A stretch of 64,000 bases of DNA from VRUE01 sp963840565. Lineage in GTDB: Bacteria > Actinomycetota > Thermoleophilia > Solirubrobacterales > 70-9. Where the stretch lies: contig CAWIZH010000002.1 in NCBI GenBank assembly GCA_963840565.1, forward strand, positions 1,054,001 through 1,118,000. Reading direction: 5' to 3'. A program made the position numbers and the translations under genes. Under the pieces are notes generated by a model. That model was not told the origin of the DNA. It saw nothing but the letters and a program-made list of their open reading frames with translations, and made no database searches. Shown piece by piece: positions 25,099-34,696 of the stretch; position 1 is the stretch's first letter; each line of letters begins with the position of its first letter.

Positions 25099-26151
25099 GT
25101 GAGAAACCCCAGAGACTTCTTCCAGCCGCAGGCGATCGGCGCCCCTGAGCCGCTGCGGGAGATCCCGGTCAAGCCCTCGCGGATGATCCACTTCCTCGAC
25201 TTCTCCAACGAGAAGATGGTCGAAAAGGCAGCCGGCATCGCCGAGAAGACCGACATCCTGCTCGGCAACCTCGAGGATGCGATCCCGGTCGACCGCAAGG
25301 AGGCCGCCCGCGCCGGCCTGGTCCGCGCCGCCAAGGAGTCGGACTTCGGCCAGACCGCGCTCTGGACCCGGGTCAACTCGCTGGAGAGCCCTTGGATCCT
25401 CGATGACCTGACCACCCTGGTCAGCGAGATCGGCGATCAGCTCGAGGTCGTGATGGTGCCCAAGGTCGAGGGCGCTTGGGACATCCACTACGTCGATCGC
25501 CTGCTGGCTCAGCTCGAGGCCAAGGCCGGGCTCGACCGGCCGATCCTGATCCACGCGCTGCTGGAGACGGCCCAGGGCGTCGTCAACGTGGAGGAGATCG
25601 CTGCCGCCAGCCCGCGCATGCAGGGAATGAGCTTCGGTCCCGCCGACCTCGCCGCCTCGCGGCGGATGAAGACGACCCGGGTCGGCGGCGGCCACCCCGG
25701 CTACCGCGTGATGGAGGACCCCGCCGACCCCGAGAACCCCGAGGCCGACCGGGTCAGCACTCAGCAGGACCTCTGGCACTACTCGATCGCGCGCATGGTC
25801 GATGCCTGCGCCGCGACCGGGATCCTTCCCTTCTACGGTCCCTTCGGTGACATCAAGGACACGGCCGGCTGCGAGACCCAGTTCCGCGCCGCCTTCCTGA
25901 TGGGCTGCGTCGGCGCCTGGTCGCTGCACCCGGTGCAGATCGGCATCGCCAAGAAGGTATTCAGCCCGCCGCCGGAGGAGGTCAAGTTCGCCAAGAAGGT
26001 GCTCGAGGCGATCCCCGACGGCCGCGGCGTCCACATGATCGACGGCAAGATGCAGGACGACGCCACCTGGAAGCAGTGCAAGGTGATGGTCGAGCTGGCC
26101 GAGATGCTGGCCGCCAAGGACCCCGAGCTCGCCGCAACCTACGGCCTCTGA
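25099..26151 (+). CDS. mcl: L-malyl-CoA/beta-methylmalyl-CoA lyase
   Basis: 350 residues of the CitE-like aldolase family. The N-terminus PSRMIHFLDFSNEKMVEKAA and the active-site strands ILLGNLEDAIPVDRKEAARA, VMVPKVEGAWDIHYVD, ALLETAQGVVNVEEIAAAS and MSFGPADLAASR match Mcl1-type lyases. The Glu and Asp ligands for Mg2+ are visible. The enzyme splits methylmalyl-CoA into glyoxylate and propionyl-CoA, and malyl-CoA into acetyl-CoA and glyoxylate, completing the ethylmalonyl-CoA pathway. The GTG start at 25099 follows a GGAG site. A TAGATTC box lies 37 bp upstream at 25056. Confidence 0.88.
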   Translation: MRNPRDFFQPQAIGAPEPLREIPVKPSRMIHFLDFSNEKMVEKAAGIAEKTDILLGNLEDAIPVDRKEAARAGLVRAAKESDFGQTALWTRVNSLESPWILDDLTTLVSEIGDQLEVVMVPKVEGAWDIHYVDRLLAQLEAKAGLDRPILIHALLETAQGVVNVEEIAAASPRMQGMSFGPADLAASRRMKTTRVGGGHPGYRVMEDPADPENPEADRVSTQQDLWHYSIARMVDACAATGILPFYGPFGDIKDTAGCETQFRAAFLMGCVGAWSLHPVQIGIAKKVFSPPPEEVKFAKKVLEAIPDGRGVHMIDGKMQDDATWKQCKVMVELAEMLAAKDPELAATYGL

Positions 26152-26160
26152 ACTGTTTAG

Positions 26161-26288
26161 GCCAAGGGGGCGTAGAACCTGACAGTTCGAATTTTGGTCC
26201 GTTATAGCCATAGGGGGGCGTAGCAAATCTCCATGCAGTTTCCAGCAGGCGCTAACGTGATTCCGAGCGCCTGCCGATAGGGGGGAGG
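26161..26288. promoter_or_regulatory. Three G-run repeats around a hairpin downstream of mcl
   Basis: GCCAAGGGGGCGTAG (26161-26175), GCCATAGGGGGGCGTAG (26207-26223) and GCCGATAGGGGGGAGG (26273-26288) are related. Between the last two, GCAGGCGCT (26245-26253) pairs perfectly with AGCGCCTGC (26266-26274). The hairpin may end mcl transcription, and the repeats may control the glycosyltransferase gene at 26361. Nothing else is seen in the 209-bp gap. Confidence 0.4.
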
Positions 26289-26360
26289 AACAGGAATCGG
26301 CGCTCTTTATTCCCTGGATTCATTCAATAAATCTCCCTAAAAAAGGCACTCCTCCCTCCC

Positions 26361-27975
26361 ATGCACAGCTCGACCGACCTCCCCCTCGATCGCACCTTCT
26401 CGACCGGCGTGCCGCAACACGCCGCCCTGGTCCAGGACCGCCCCACGCTGGGCAGCCTGCCCCGCGCACGGCGCAGCCTCGGCTGGTGGCTGCCGCCCGT
26501 CGTCGACCTGATCTCTTCCTCGGTCGCGCTCGCAGTCGTGGCGCTCGCCGCCGGCGTCGCCGTCTTCCCGGCCCTGCCGGTCGCGCCCCTGCTGCTCGTC
26601 GTCCTCAACGGCATCCTCGGCAGCTACGGCGCCAACGCCTCCAAGAACGGCCTCGGCAACGAGGACGGGATGGCCTGGCCGGTGATCCGGCTGCTGCTCG
26701 CCGCCGTCTTCGCCTGGTCCGCTTCGCTGCTGATCCCGCTCGGCGGCGGCGCGCAGCTCGGCCTCTGGCTCGGCTTCGTCGTCCTCGACACCGCCGGCAG
26801 GGCGATGAGCGCCCCGCTGCTGGGCCGCCTCGACCGGGTCGAGCGCTGGGTCCTGGTCGGCGACGACGCCACGGCGGAGCGCCTCAAAGCCTATGCACCG
26901 CTGCGCGAGTACGCGACCGTCGTCTGCACCGTGGCGCCCTTCGAGGACCGCAAGAACCCGGCAGATCGCGTCGCCGCGCTGGAGATCGTCGACCGCTACC
27001 ACGCCGACCGCGTCGTGATCGGCTCGCAGAAGGCCGATGACGAGAGCCTGCTCGACCTGGTCAGGTCCTTCAAGTCGATCGGCGTCCCGGTCAGCATGCT
27101 GCCGCGCCCGCTCGACCTACTCGAGGCGCCCTCGGCGACTCCGAGCCGAGTCGGCGGCGTGCCCCTGATCGAGGTCGAGGCGCTTGCCGCCCGCGATGCC
27201 ACTCCTTACACGGGCACCGATCGCCGCAGCGAGCGCAAGACGCTGGTCAGCGTCGTCGTGCCGGCGATGAACGAGGAGAAAAACGTCAGCGTCGTGCTCA
27301 AAGAACTTCCCGAGGGCCTGCACGAGGTGATCCTCGTCGACGGCAACTCCGAGGACAACACGATCGAGGCCGCCCGCAACGCCTACCCCGGGATCCGCGT
27401 CTTGGTCCAGAACGGGCGCGGCAAGGGCGACGCCCTGCGCACCGGCTTCGCCGCGGTAACCGGCAACCTGGTCGTGATGCTCGACGCCGACGGCTCGGCC
27501 GACCCGGCCGAGATCCCCCGCTTCGTCGAAGCGCTGGAGGCCGGTGCCGACTTCGCCAAGGGCTCGCGCTTCCTCGAGGGTGGCGGCAGCACCGACATCA
27601 CCTTCACCCGCCGCCTCGGCAACGCCGTCCTCAGCGGCGCCGCCAACCTCACTGCACGGCACCCACTTCACCGACCTCTGCTACGGCTACAACGCCTTCT
27701 GGGCGCGCTGCCTGCCCTTCATCTCGCTCGACGTCCCCGGCTTCGAGGTCGAGACGCTGATCAACCTGCGGATCGCCTCCGCCGGGATGAAGATCACCGA
27801 GGTGCCGAGCTACGAGGCCGACCGGATCTCCGGTGAGAGCAACCTCAACACCTTCCGCGACGGCTTCCGCGTGCTCGGCACGATCATCAGCGAGGGGCGC
27901 CGCCACCGCAGCATCCACGGCGACCGGCCGGCAACCGCCGAGGCGCGCGAGGCCGAGGCAGCAGTCACCGTCTGA
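26361..27975 (+). pseudogene. Membrane protein fused to a family 2 glycosyltransferase, one frameshift
   Basis: The N-terminal half resembles the front part of WbaP-type sugar phosphotransferases. It has about four membrane helices (residues about 45-160) and a nucleotide-binding-like domain (ERWVLVGDDATAERLKAYAP to VPLIEVEAL). Instead of the phosphotransferase domain it continues into a GT2 domain (TLVSVVVPAMNEEKNVSVVL, GKGDALRTGFAAV, MLDADGSADP). The frame shifts once near 27652 after SGAANLT, and resumes at LHGTHFTDLCYGYNAFWARC to the stop at 27975. The GT2 part resembles polyprenyl-phosphate glycosyltransferases. The fusion is unusual. A single indel is the only defect. Confidence 0.75.
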
Positions 27976-28017
27976 CTGCGCCCGCCGCTCGACCGTCAGC
28001 GGCTCCGGGACGCTTCG

Positions 28018-28024
28018 TAGGATC
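28018..28024 (+). promoter_or_regulatory. -10-like box before the polytopic membrane gene
   Basis: TAGGATC ends 5 nt before the GTG start at 28030. It fits the pattern of boxes abutting start codons in this window and predicts a leaderless mRNA. Confidence 0.35.
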
Positions 28025-28029
28025 AGCCC

Positions 28030-29862
28030 GTGAGTGAGCTTGTGATCCAGAATGGACCCGGTGCAAGCGTGAGCCGCCCGCGCTTGGGACTCGGGCACCT
28101 ACCGGCAATCGCCTTGACCTCCGCAGTTGGCCTGCTGCTCTGTGCCGTTGCCAATGCTCTGGCGCGGTCGACCGACGGAAACCCGATGCTGCTCTACTGG
28201 CTCGGCGTCCTGCTGATCGCGGCGCCGGCCTTCTACCGCCTCACTTCTCCGTCGGCGACCCCAGCCGAGCGGCTGGGGCTGGTCTGCCTGCTTGGCCTGG
28301 CGCTCTTCGGAGTCAAGGTCCTCCGCGATGCACCCCTCTTCACCTTTTCAGATGAGCTGGTCCACGCCTTCAACGCCAACCAGATTGGAGACCACCACCA
28401 TCTCTTCGAAGCCAACTCGATCCTCAAGGCAACCCCTTACTACCCGGGCCTCGAAGGAGCCACCTCTTCACTGACGGCGATCACCGGTCTATCGAGCTAC
28501 ACGGCCGGCATGATCGTGGTCGGCTTCTCACGCCTCACCCTGATCGGAGCCCTCTTCCTGCTATTTCTGCGCGTCGGCGGCTCAGCCCGCGTCGCCGGGC
28601 TCGCAGCCGCTATTTACACCTGCAACTTCAACTTCCTCTTCTGGGGCGCCCAGTACTCATACGAGTCGCTCGCGCTGCCGCTGCTGGTCCTGGTCATGAT
28701 GATGCTGGCCGAACGCGAAGCGGTCCGCCGCGAGGCCTTGCGCGCCTGGGCGGTCCCGGTCGTGCTTGGGATCGCCGCCGTCCTGGTTACCCACCACCTC
28801 ACCTCATACGCCACGGTCGGAGTCCTGCTCGCGCTCGCGTTCGCCTACTGGTACGTCAAGCGCAGCTGGCAGCCACCCAACCCCTGGCGGTTCGCCGTCT
28901 TCGCCGCCCTGCTCGCTGCCGCCTGGCTGCTGATCGTCGCCAGCTCGACGATCGGCTACCTCTCGCCAGTGCTGAGCGGCGCGGTCAAAGCGATCTTCCA
29001 CACTCTCTCCGGCGAAGCTCCCCCGCGTCAGCTCTTCCAAAAGGGCAACCCGGCGGTCGGCGCGACGCCGTTGGCAGCACGCCTCGCGGCGGTGCTGGCG
29101 ATCGGCATCCTCCTTGCCGGCCTGCCGTTCGGGCTACGGGAAGTGTGGCTGCGCCACCGGCGACAGCCGTTCGCGCTCGTCTTCGCCGCTGCCGCGCTCG
29201 CCTTCTTCGCCACCCTGGCGCTGCGCCTCGCCCCGGCCGCATGGGAGACCGGCAACCGCGCCGGCGAGTTCCTCTTCGTCGGCCTCGCCTTCGTGCTCGC
29301 CTACGCCGGCCTGGCGATGTTGCGCCACTGGTCCGGGCGGCCGCGACTGACCCGCGGCCTGCTTGCCGCCGCGATCTCGCTCGCCCTGATTGGCGACGCA
29401 ATCTCGGGCTGGCCCTGGGACGCCCAGCTCGCGCGCCCGCTGAAGGTTTCGGCCGCTGGCGAGACGATCGTTTCGCCGCCGCTGGCGATGGCGGAATGGG
29501 CCACTCGCGATGTTTCCAACGGGCGCTTTGCCGCGCCAACGGCCGACGCGAACCTGCTGCTCGCGCCGGGTGATAAGTGGGTCCTAGCCGGCCCCTACCC
29601 CGACGTCGAAGGCATCCTCGAAGACCCGGATCTCGGCAGCTGGCAACTACCGCTGCTGCGCCGGCACAAGCTCCGCTACATCGTCAGCGACCGGCGGCCA
29701 GCAAGCTCCGACGGCCTCCGTGGCTACTACTTCTCAACCGGTGGCTCAGCCGAAGGTCGTCTGCCGCGAGGCGTGACCGCCAAGTTCGATGCGGTGCCCG
29801 GCGCCGCCCGCATCTACAACAACGGACCGATCACGGTCTTCGACCTGGAAGCGGAACCGTGA
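28030..29862 (+). CDS. Polytopic membrane protein, GT-C-like glycosyltransferase or polymerase
   Basis: 610 residues with about a dozen hydrophobic segments and a soluble C-terminus of about 130 residues. The loop TFSDELVHAFNANQIGDHHH has the acidic-residue pattern found in the first extracellular loop of GT-C transferases, which take sugars from lipid carriers. LVTHHLTSYATVGVLLALAF and a conserved-looking C-terminal domain (KLRYIVSDRRP) are further features. Its place inside the polysaccharide island supports a role in chain assembly. The exact family is not recognised. The stop overlaps the next start as GTGA. Confidence 0.7.
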   Translation: MSELVIQNGPGASVSRPRLGLGHLPAIALTSAVGLLLCAVANALARSTDGNPMLLYWLGVLLIAAPAFYRLTSPSATPAERLGLVCLLGLALFGVKVLRDAPLFTFSDELVHAFNANQIGDHHHLFEANSILKATPYYPGLEGATSSLTAITGLSSYTAGMIVVGFSRLTLIGALFLLFLRVGGSARVAGLAAAIYTCNFNFLFWGAQYSYESLALPLLVLVMMMLAEREAVRREALRAWAVPVVLGIAAVLVTHHLTSYATVGVLLALAFAYWYVKRSWQPPNPWRFAVFAALLAAAWLLIVASSTIGYLSPVLSGAVKAIFHTLSGEAPPRQLFQKGNPAVGATPLAARLAAVLAIGILLAGLPFGLREVWLRHRRQPFALVFAAAALAFFATLALRLAPAAWETGNRAGEFLFVGLAFVLAYAGLAMLRHWSGRPRLTRGLLAAAISLALIGDAISGWPWDAQLARPLKVSAAGETIVSPPLAMAEWATRDVSNGRFAAPTADANLLLAPGDKWVLAGPYPDVEGILEDPDLGSWQLPLLRRHKLRYIVSDRRPASSDGLRGYYFSTGGSAEGRLPRGVTAKFDAVPGAARIYNNGPITVFDLEAEP

Positions 29863-30650
29863 GGGGGCACCGCGATCTGCGAGTCGCTGCTGCGCTGGCG
29901 CTCGCCTGCGCGCTGCTGGCGCCGCTGCTGCCGGTTGAAGCGCTCAGCCTGCTCTTCGCCCTGCCCCTGGCCTTCTTCCTGCCCGGCTACGCGCTCACGG
30001 CCGCGACCTTTGCCCGGCGCCCGATCGAGCGACCGCAGCTTCTGCTGCTCAGCCTCGGCCTCAGCCTCTGCGTGCTGGCCCTGGGCGCACTGCTGCTCAA
30101 CTACGTGCCAGGCGGGATCGGGCCGGTCTCCTGGGCGCTGCTGCTGGCGCTGGTCGTGCTCAACGGCTGCCGGGTGGCGGCGCTGCGCCGGCCCAAGGCC
30201 CGCTCCGCAACCCCGATCTCCAGGCCGAGCATCCGCCTTACGGCGAGCGCCACTGGCCTGCTGGTCGGCGCTGTGCTCTGCACGGCGGCGGCGCTGGCTC
30301 TGACCTTCACCACGACCTCGGCCACGCACGCTGACGGCTACACGGCGCTGTGGCTGCTGCCGCCCACGCCAAAGGACGCGGCGGAAGGTGGGGCCCGGAT
30401 CGGGGTCAACAGCGACGAGCAAAAGCCCGCCGACTACCGCTTGCAGATTCGGGTCGGCGATCGTCGCGGCGAAATCACCCTCAACTTCTCGCTCGATCCC
30501 GGGGAGACGCGGGTGCTGAAGCTGGGGCCGCCGGAGGCAGCATCGGCACGCCCGGTTGCGGTCAGGGCGCTGCTGTTCCGCCACAACAAAGACGGCGACG
30601 TCTACCGTCGCGTCTCCGGCTGGCTTGGCGAACCCAGGCCGTCGCGATGA
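29859..30650 (+). CDS. Membrane protein, DUF1616-like
   Basis: 263 residues. Four or five membrane helices (ALALACALLAPLLPVEALSL, LPLAFFLPGYALTAATFA, LGLSLCVLALGALLLNY) are followed by an outside domain with DYRLQIRVGDRRGEITLNFS. The FLPGYALTA stretch resembles DUF1616 proteins often found with surface-glycan genes. It overlaps both neighbours (GTGA and ATGA), so it is translated in one unit with the GT-C-like protein and the following GT2. Confidence 0.65.
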   Translation: MRGHRDLRVAAALALACALLAPLLPVEALSLLFALPLAFFLPGYALTAATFARRPIERPQLLLLSLGLSLCVLALGALLLNYVPGGIGPVSWALLLALVVLNGCRVAALRRPKARSATPISRPSIRLTASATGLLVGAVLCTAAALALTFTTTSATHADGYTALWLLPPTPKDAAEGGARIGVNSDEQKPADYRLQIRVGDRRGEITLNFSLDPGETRVLKLGPPEAASARPVAVRALLFRHNKDGDVYRRVSGWLGEPRPSR

Positions 30651-31747
30651 GCGGCGAGAGTGGTGCCGGGCCGGCGATCGACATCGTCATCAATAACTAC
30701 AACTACGCCCGCTACCTCGGCGACGCGATCGAGAGCGCCTGCGCCCAGGCCCATGAGCGGGTGCGGACGATCGTCGTCGACGACGGCTCCACCGACGATT
30801 CGCGCGCGCTGCTGCACGCCTACGAGGACCGGGTGACCGTGGTCCTGAAGGAGAACGGCGGCCAGGCGTCAGCGCTCAACGCGGGCATGGAGCGCTGCGA
30901 GGGCGACATCGTGCTCTTCCTTGACGCCGACGACACGCTGCACCCCGAGGCGGCCGGCCGCGTCGCCGAGGCATTCGCGGCCGACGAGACCCTCGCCAAG
31001 GTGCAGTTCCGGATGGAGACGATCGACGCCGAGGGCCGCCCGACCGGCGAGCTGAAGCCACCGCTGCACCTGCCGATGCCGCGCGGCGACCAGCGCCAGG
31101 CCGAGCTGGCCTTCCCCTTCGACCTCGCCTGGCTGCCGACCAGCGCCAACGCTTTCCGGGTCGAGGCCCTACGCCGGATCCTGCCGATACCCGAGCGCGT
31201 CTACCCGGTCTGCGGCGCCGACTGGTACCTGATCCACCTAATGACCCTGCTCGGCCCGGTGGCCTCGCTGGAGGAGGTCAGCGGCTACTACCGGGTGCAC
31301 GGCGCCAACAGCTACGAGCCGGCGACGGCCAGCCTCGACCTGGCCCACATCCGCGAGACGATCGGCTACGCCCGCTCCACTGCGGAGGAACTGTTGCGAT
31401 TCGCCGGCGAGCTCGGGCTGCCCCACCCCGACCGCATCCTCTCCCTTGCCGACCTCGGCAACCGGATCGTCTCGCTGCGGCTCGAGCCACAGCTGCATCC
31501 GATCCCCTCCGACCGGGTGACGGGCCTGCTGCTCGGCTCGGTCCGTGCGGCGCGGCGCCGGTCGAACGTCTCGGCCGCAATGAAGCTCTCCTTCCTCGCC
31601 TGGTTCGCCGCGGTCGCGGTGGCGCCGAAGGCGCTCGTGCGGCGACTCGCCCTACTCTTCTTCTTCCCCCAGAGCCGCAGCTCACTCAACGACCTGCTCG
31701 GCCGGCTTCAGCGCGGCGGGCGCAGGGGCGCGGCTGCGCCGGACTGA
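30647..31747 (+). CDS. Family 2 glycosyltransferase
   Basis: 366 residues. GT-A fold motifs: IDIVINNYNYARYLGDAIES, VRTIVVDDGSTDDSRALLHA, ENGGQASALNAGME and the DxD-type DIVLFLDADDTLHPEA. It transfers a sugar from a nucleotide-sugar donor in the cytosol. The C-terminal helix region (LSFLAWFAAVAVAPKALVRR) may attach to the membrane. The acceptor is unknown. One base separates its stop from the next gene. Confidence 0.85.
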   Translation: MSGESGAGPAIDIVINNYNYARYLGDAIESACAQAHERVRTIVVDDGSTDDSRALLHAYEDRVTVVLKENGGQASALNAGMERCEGDIVLFLDADDTLHPEAAGRVAEAFAADETLAKVQFRMETIDAEGRPTGELKPPLHLPMPRGDQRQAELAFPFDLAWLPTSANAFRVEALRRILPIPERVYPVCGADWYLIHLMTLLGPVASLEEVSGYYRVHGANSYEPATASLDLAHIRETIGYARSTAEELLRFAGELGLPHPDRILSLADLGNRIVSLRLEPQLHPIPSDRVTGLLLGSVRAARRRSNVSAAMKLSFLAWFAAVAVAPKALVRRLALLFFFPQSRSSLNDLLGRLQRGGRRGAAAPD

Positions 31748-31748
31748 G

Positions 31749-32981
31749 ATGCGCATCCTGCTGATCACCTCGATGGTTCCCGACGCCGATGGCGTCGGGG
31801 CTATCCCCAAGCTGCTGCACGCCCAGCTCGCCGGGCTGCGCGAGCGCCACGAGGTGACGCTGATTGCGCCGGTCGGCGAAGACCCCGGCCAGGCCGCCAG
31901 CGCCGAGCGGCTGACCGGCTCGGAGCTCGATGCCCATTTCGCCGACCGGCGGCGCTCGCTCTTGGCGCGGCGGCGCTGGCGCGTCCGCGCCGAGCTGGCG
32001 GCGACCTGGGCGCTGAAGGGCTGGCCGTGGCGCGTCGTCAGCGGCTCCGGCGGCGTCCAGCCACTGGTCGACCGGCTGCTGGCGACGAGGGAGTTCGACG
32101 TGATCGCGGTCGAGGACAACCCGATGTCGATGCTGCGATTCCCGGCCTCGCTGCCGACCGTCCTCACCGAGCACGAGGCGGTGCGCGCCGATGCCGGGGA
32201 ATGGCGATCGCCGCGTCTCTCCGAGCGGCCGCTGGCGGCCCTGCGTGCCCGCGACTGGAGGCGCTGGAGCTCGTTCCTGCCAAAGGCCTGGCGCCGCTTC
32301 GACCTCGTCCAGGTGTTCAGCGAGGGCGACGCCCGGGCGGTCGCCGAACAGGCTCCGGACCTTGCCTCGCGGGTCCGCGTCAACCCCTACGGCATGGTGC
32401 TGCCCCCGGCCGCCGACCCGGCCGCGGAGGTCCCCGGCACCATCCTCTTCTCCGGCACCTTCAGCCACCTGCCCAACCGCGATGCGGCGCGCTGGCTGGC
32501 GCGGGAGATCATGCCCCTGGTCATTGCCGAGGCGCCGCAAGCGCGGTTGCGAATCGTCGGCAGCTCGCCGCCGCGCGAGGTGTTCGACCTGGCCGGCCCG
32601 CGGGTCGAGGTGATTGCCGATGCGCCCAGCGTCGAGCCGCACCTTGATGCCGCCGCGGTGGTGATCGCGCCGGTGCGCAGCGGCGGCGGCATGCGGATGA
32701 AGGTGCTGGAGCCGCTGGCCAGGGGCAAGGCGGTGGTGACGACCCCGCTCGGCGCCGAAGGCTTCACCGCCTTCGAGCAGGAGCCTCCCTTCGAGATCGC
32801 CGCGACGGGCGACGCGATCGCCGCCGCCACGGCTCGCCTGCTCGGCGACGACGGCGCCCGCCAAGAGCTCGGCCGCCGCGCCCGCGACTTCGCCGAGCGC
32901 CACTACAGCCCGCCGGCCTGGGCGTCGCGGCTCGAGGCCGTCTACGGGGAAGCGGTCGCGCTGAAACGAGGGGCGCGATGA
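31749..32981 (+). CDS. Family 4/GT-B glycosyltransferase
   Basis: 410 residues, a GT-B fold. N-terminal MRILLITSMVPDADGVGAIP, then GTILFSGTFSHLPNRDAARW, PQARLRIVGSSP and VVIAPVRSGGGMRMKVLEPL with the EPLA-type donor-binding segment GKAVVTTPLGAEGF. It is probably a retaining glycosyltransferase acting in the cytosol. It overlaps the next gene by four bases (ATGA). Confidence 0.85.
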   Translation: MRILLITSMVPDADGVGAIPKLLHAQLAGLRERHEVTLIAPVGEDPGQAASAERLTGSELDAHFADRRRSLLARRRWRVRAELAATWALKGWPWRVVSGSGGVQPLVDRLLATREFDVIAVEDNPMSMLRFPASLPTVLTEHEAVRADAGEWRSPRLSERPLAALRARDWRRWSSFLPKAWRRFDLVQVFSEGDARAVAEQAPDLASRVRVNPYGMVLPPAADPAAEVPGTILFSGTFSHLPNRDAARWLAREIMPLVIAEAPQARLRIVGSSPPREVFDLAGPRVEVIADAPSVEPHLDAAAVVIAPVRSGGGMRMKVLEPLARGKAVVTTPLGAEGFTAFEQEPPFEIAATGDAIAAATARLLGDDGARQELGRRARDFAERHYSPPAWASRLEAVYGEAVALKRGAR

Positions 32982-34630
32982 GCGAAGGGCAGAGCCAAAC
33001 CCCCGAGCTCAGTGTCCTGATCGCCAGCCACAACCGCCGCGATCTGCTGCGGCGCTGCCTCGACTCCCTCGCCGCCCAGGCGGCGGTACCCGGAGAGTTC
33101 GAGGTGATCGTCGCCGCCGATGGCGCCACCGACGGCACGGTCGAGATGGCCGAGTCCTACACGGCGCCCTTCCAGCTGCGGGTGCTGCGGCTCGAGAAGG
33201 GTGGCAAGTCGGCTGCCGTCAACGCCGCGATCGAGGCGGCTGCGGGCTCCGCCTGCCTCTTCCTCGACGACGACGTGATCGCCTCGCCGCGGCTCGTCGC
33301 CGAGCACCTCGCGGCCCACCGGGAGGATCCGCGGAGCGTCGGCATCGGCGCCCTGACCCAGCAGCCGCCCGACGCGCGCGACTGGTTCGCCCGCGCCTAC
33401 GCGGTGAGCTGGGACAAACGCTACCGCGAGCTCGAGGACCGGCGTCCCGATTGGACCGACTGCTACGGCGGCAACCTCTCCGCCCCGCGCGCGTCGCTGC
33501 TGGAGATCGGCGGCGTGGTGACGGACCTGGAGGCGGTCGAGGACCTCGACCTCGGCTTCCGGCTGGTCGCCGCGGGCTGCGTGCCGCGCTACCTGCCGCG
33601 CGCCCACGGCGTCCACGACGACCAGAAGCTGCGCGGCCGGATGCTCGCCGACACCGAGCGCTTCGGCACCTTCTGCGCCGCCTACACCGAGCGGCTGCCG
33701 GCGACGCGGGCGAAGCTGCTCGGCTGGTTCCTGCAGACGACCCCGCGCGAAATCCTCCTGCGCCGGGCGCTGCTCGCCCTCCGCGCCTCGCCGCGCCTGC
33801 TCGCCGCGGCCGGTGCCGCGATCCCGGGCAAGGGCCGTCGCCAGGTCTGGTTTGGCTTCGTCTCCCGCTACACGTTCTGGCGCGGCGTGCGCCTGGGCAT
33901 GACCCGCGCGCGCTGGCGCCAGACCACCGGCGGCACCCCGGTGCTGATGTACCACGGCTTCAGCGACAGCGGCGAGCGCGATCGCTACCTCATGCCCGCG
34001 CGCTCCTTCGCCCGCCAGATGAGGCTGCTGGCGTTGCTCCGCTACCGGGTGATCGCGCTCGAGCAGCTTGCCGAGGCGCTGCGGCAGGGCGTGGCACCAC
34101 CGCGCCGCGCCGTCGTGATCACGATCGACGACGGCTACCGCGACAACCTCGAGATCGCCCAGCCGATCCTGCGCCGCCACGGCTTCCCGGCGATCGTTTT
34201 CCTGGTCACCGCCATGCTGGGAGCCAAGAGCGAGTGGAGCAAGCGGGGCGCCTCGGCCTGGCGGCCGCTGCTGAGCGCGGAGCAGGTGAAGGCGATGCGG
34301 GCCGAGGGGATGCGCTTCGGCGGCCACACCCGCACCCACAGCCGCCTGCCCGAGACGGGCAGCGACCAGATCGACGCCGAGGTCGGCGGCTGCCGTGAGG
34401 ACCTCGAAAGGCTGCTTGGCGAGCCAATCGAGTCGTTCGCCTACCCCTATGGAGGCTATGACGAGCGTGCCGCAGCAGCGGTCGAGCGGGCCGGCTTCGG
34501 GGTTGCCTGCACGGTCGAGCCGCAGCTCGCCGGCCCCGGCAGCGAGCCAATGGAGATCCCCCGGATCGAGGTGCGGGGTGCCGATTCGGCTCTGACCTTC
34601 CTGCGCAAGCTCTGGCTCGGCGACCGCTAG
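32978..34630 (+). CDS. GT2 glycosyltransferase fused to a polysaccharide deacetylase
   Basis: 550 residues in two enzyme domains. The first 250 residues are GT2: LSVLIASHNRRDLLRRCLDS, FEVIVAADGATDGTVEMAES, CLFLDDDVIASP. After a helical linker, a NodB-type CE4 domain from about residue 320 has TIDDGYRDN (motif 1), GHTRTHSRL (HxxxH metal site) and FAYPYGGYD (motif 3). The protein may add an N-acetylated sugar and deacetylate it, or modify the growing chain. Both sets of catalytic motifs look intact. Confidence 0.85.
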   Translation: MSEGQSQTPELSVLIASHNRRDLLRRCLDSLAAQAAVPGEFEVIVAADGATDGTVEMAESYTAPFQLRVLRLEKGGKSAAVNAAIEAAAGSACLFLDDDVIASPRLVAEHLAAHREDPRSVGIGALTQQPPDARDWFARAYAVSWDKRYRELEDRRPDWTDCYGGNLSAPRASLLEIGGVVTDLEAVEDLDLGFRLVAAGCVPRYLPRAHGVHDDQKLRGRMLADTERFGTFCAAYTERLPATRAKLLGWFLQTTPREILLRRALLALRASPRLLAAAGAAIPGKGRRQVWFGFVSRYTFWRGVRLGMTRARWRQTTGGTPVLMYHGFSDSGERDRYLMPARSFARQMRLLALLRYRVIALEQLAEALRQGVAPPRRAVVITIDDGYRDNLEIAQPILRRHGFPAIVFLVTAMLGAKSEWSKRGASAWRPLLSAEQVKAMRAEGMRFGGHTRTHSRLPETGSDQIDAEVGGCREDLERLLGEPIESFAYPYGGYDERAAAAVERAGFGVACTVEPQLAGPGSEPMEIPRIEVRGADSALTFLRKLWLGDR

Positions 34631-34696
34631 CAACGTGCCGCCCACCACGCGCAAACCGCTACAAACGGCGCTCTGGGCGCGTTGTTAGCAGTGAGC

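Noticed and set aside
26161..26288. c-di-GMP or other known riboswitch
   Set aside because: G-runs and a hairpin are present but none of the conserved core motifs I know were found.
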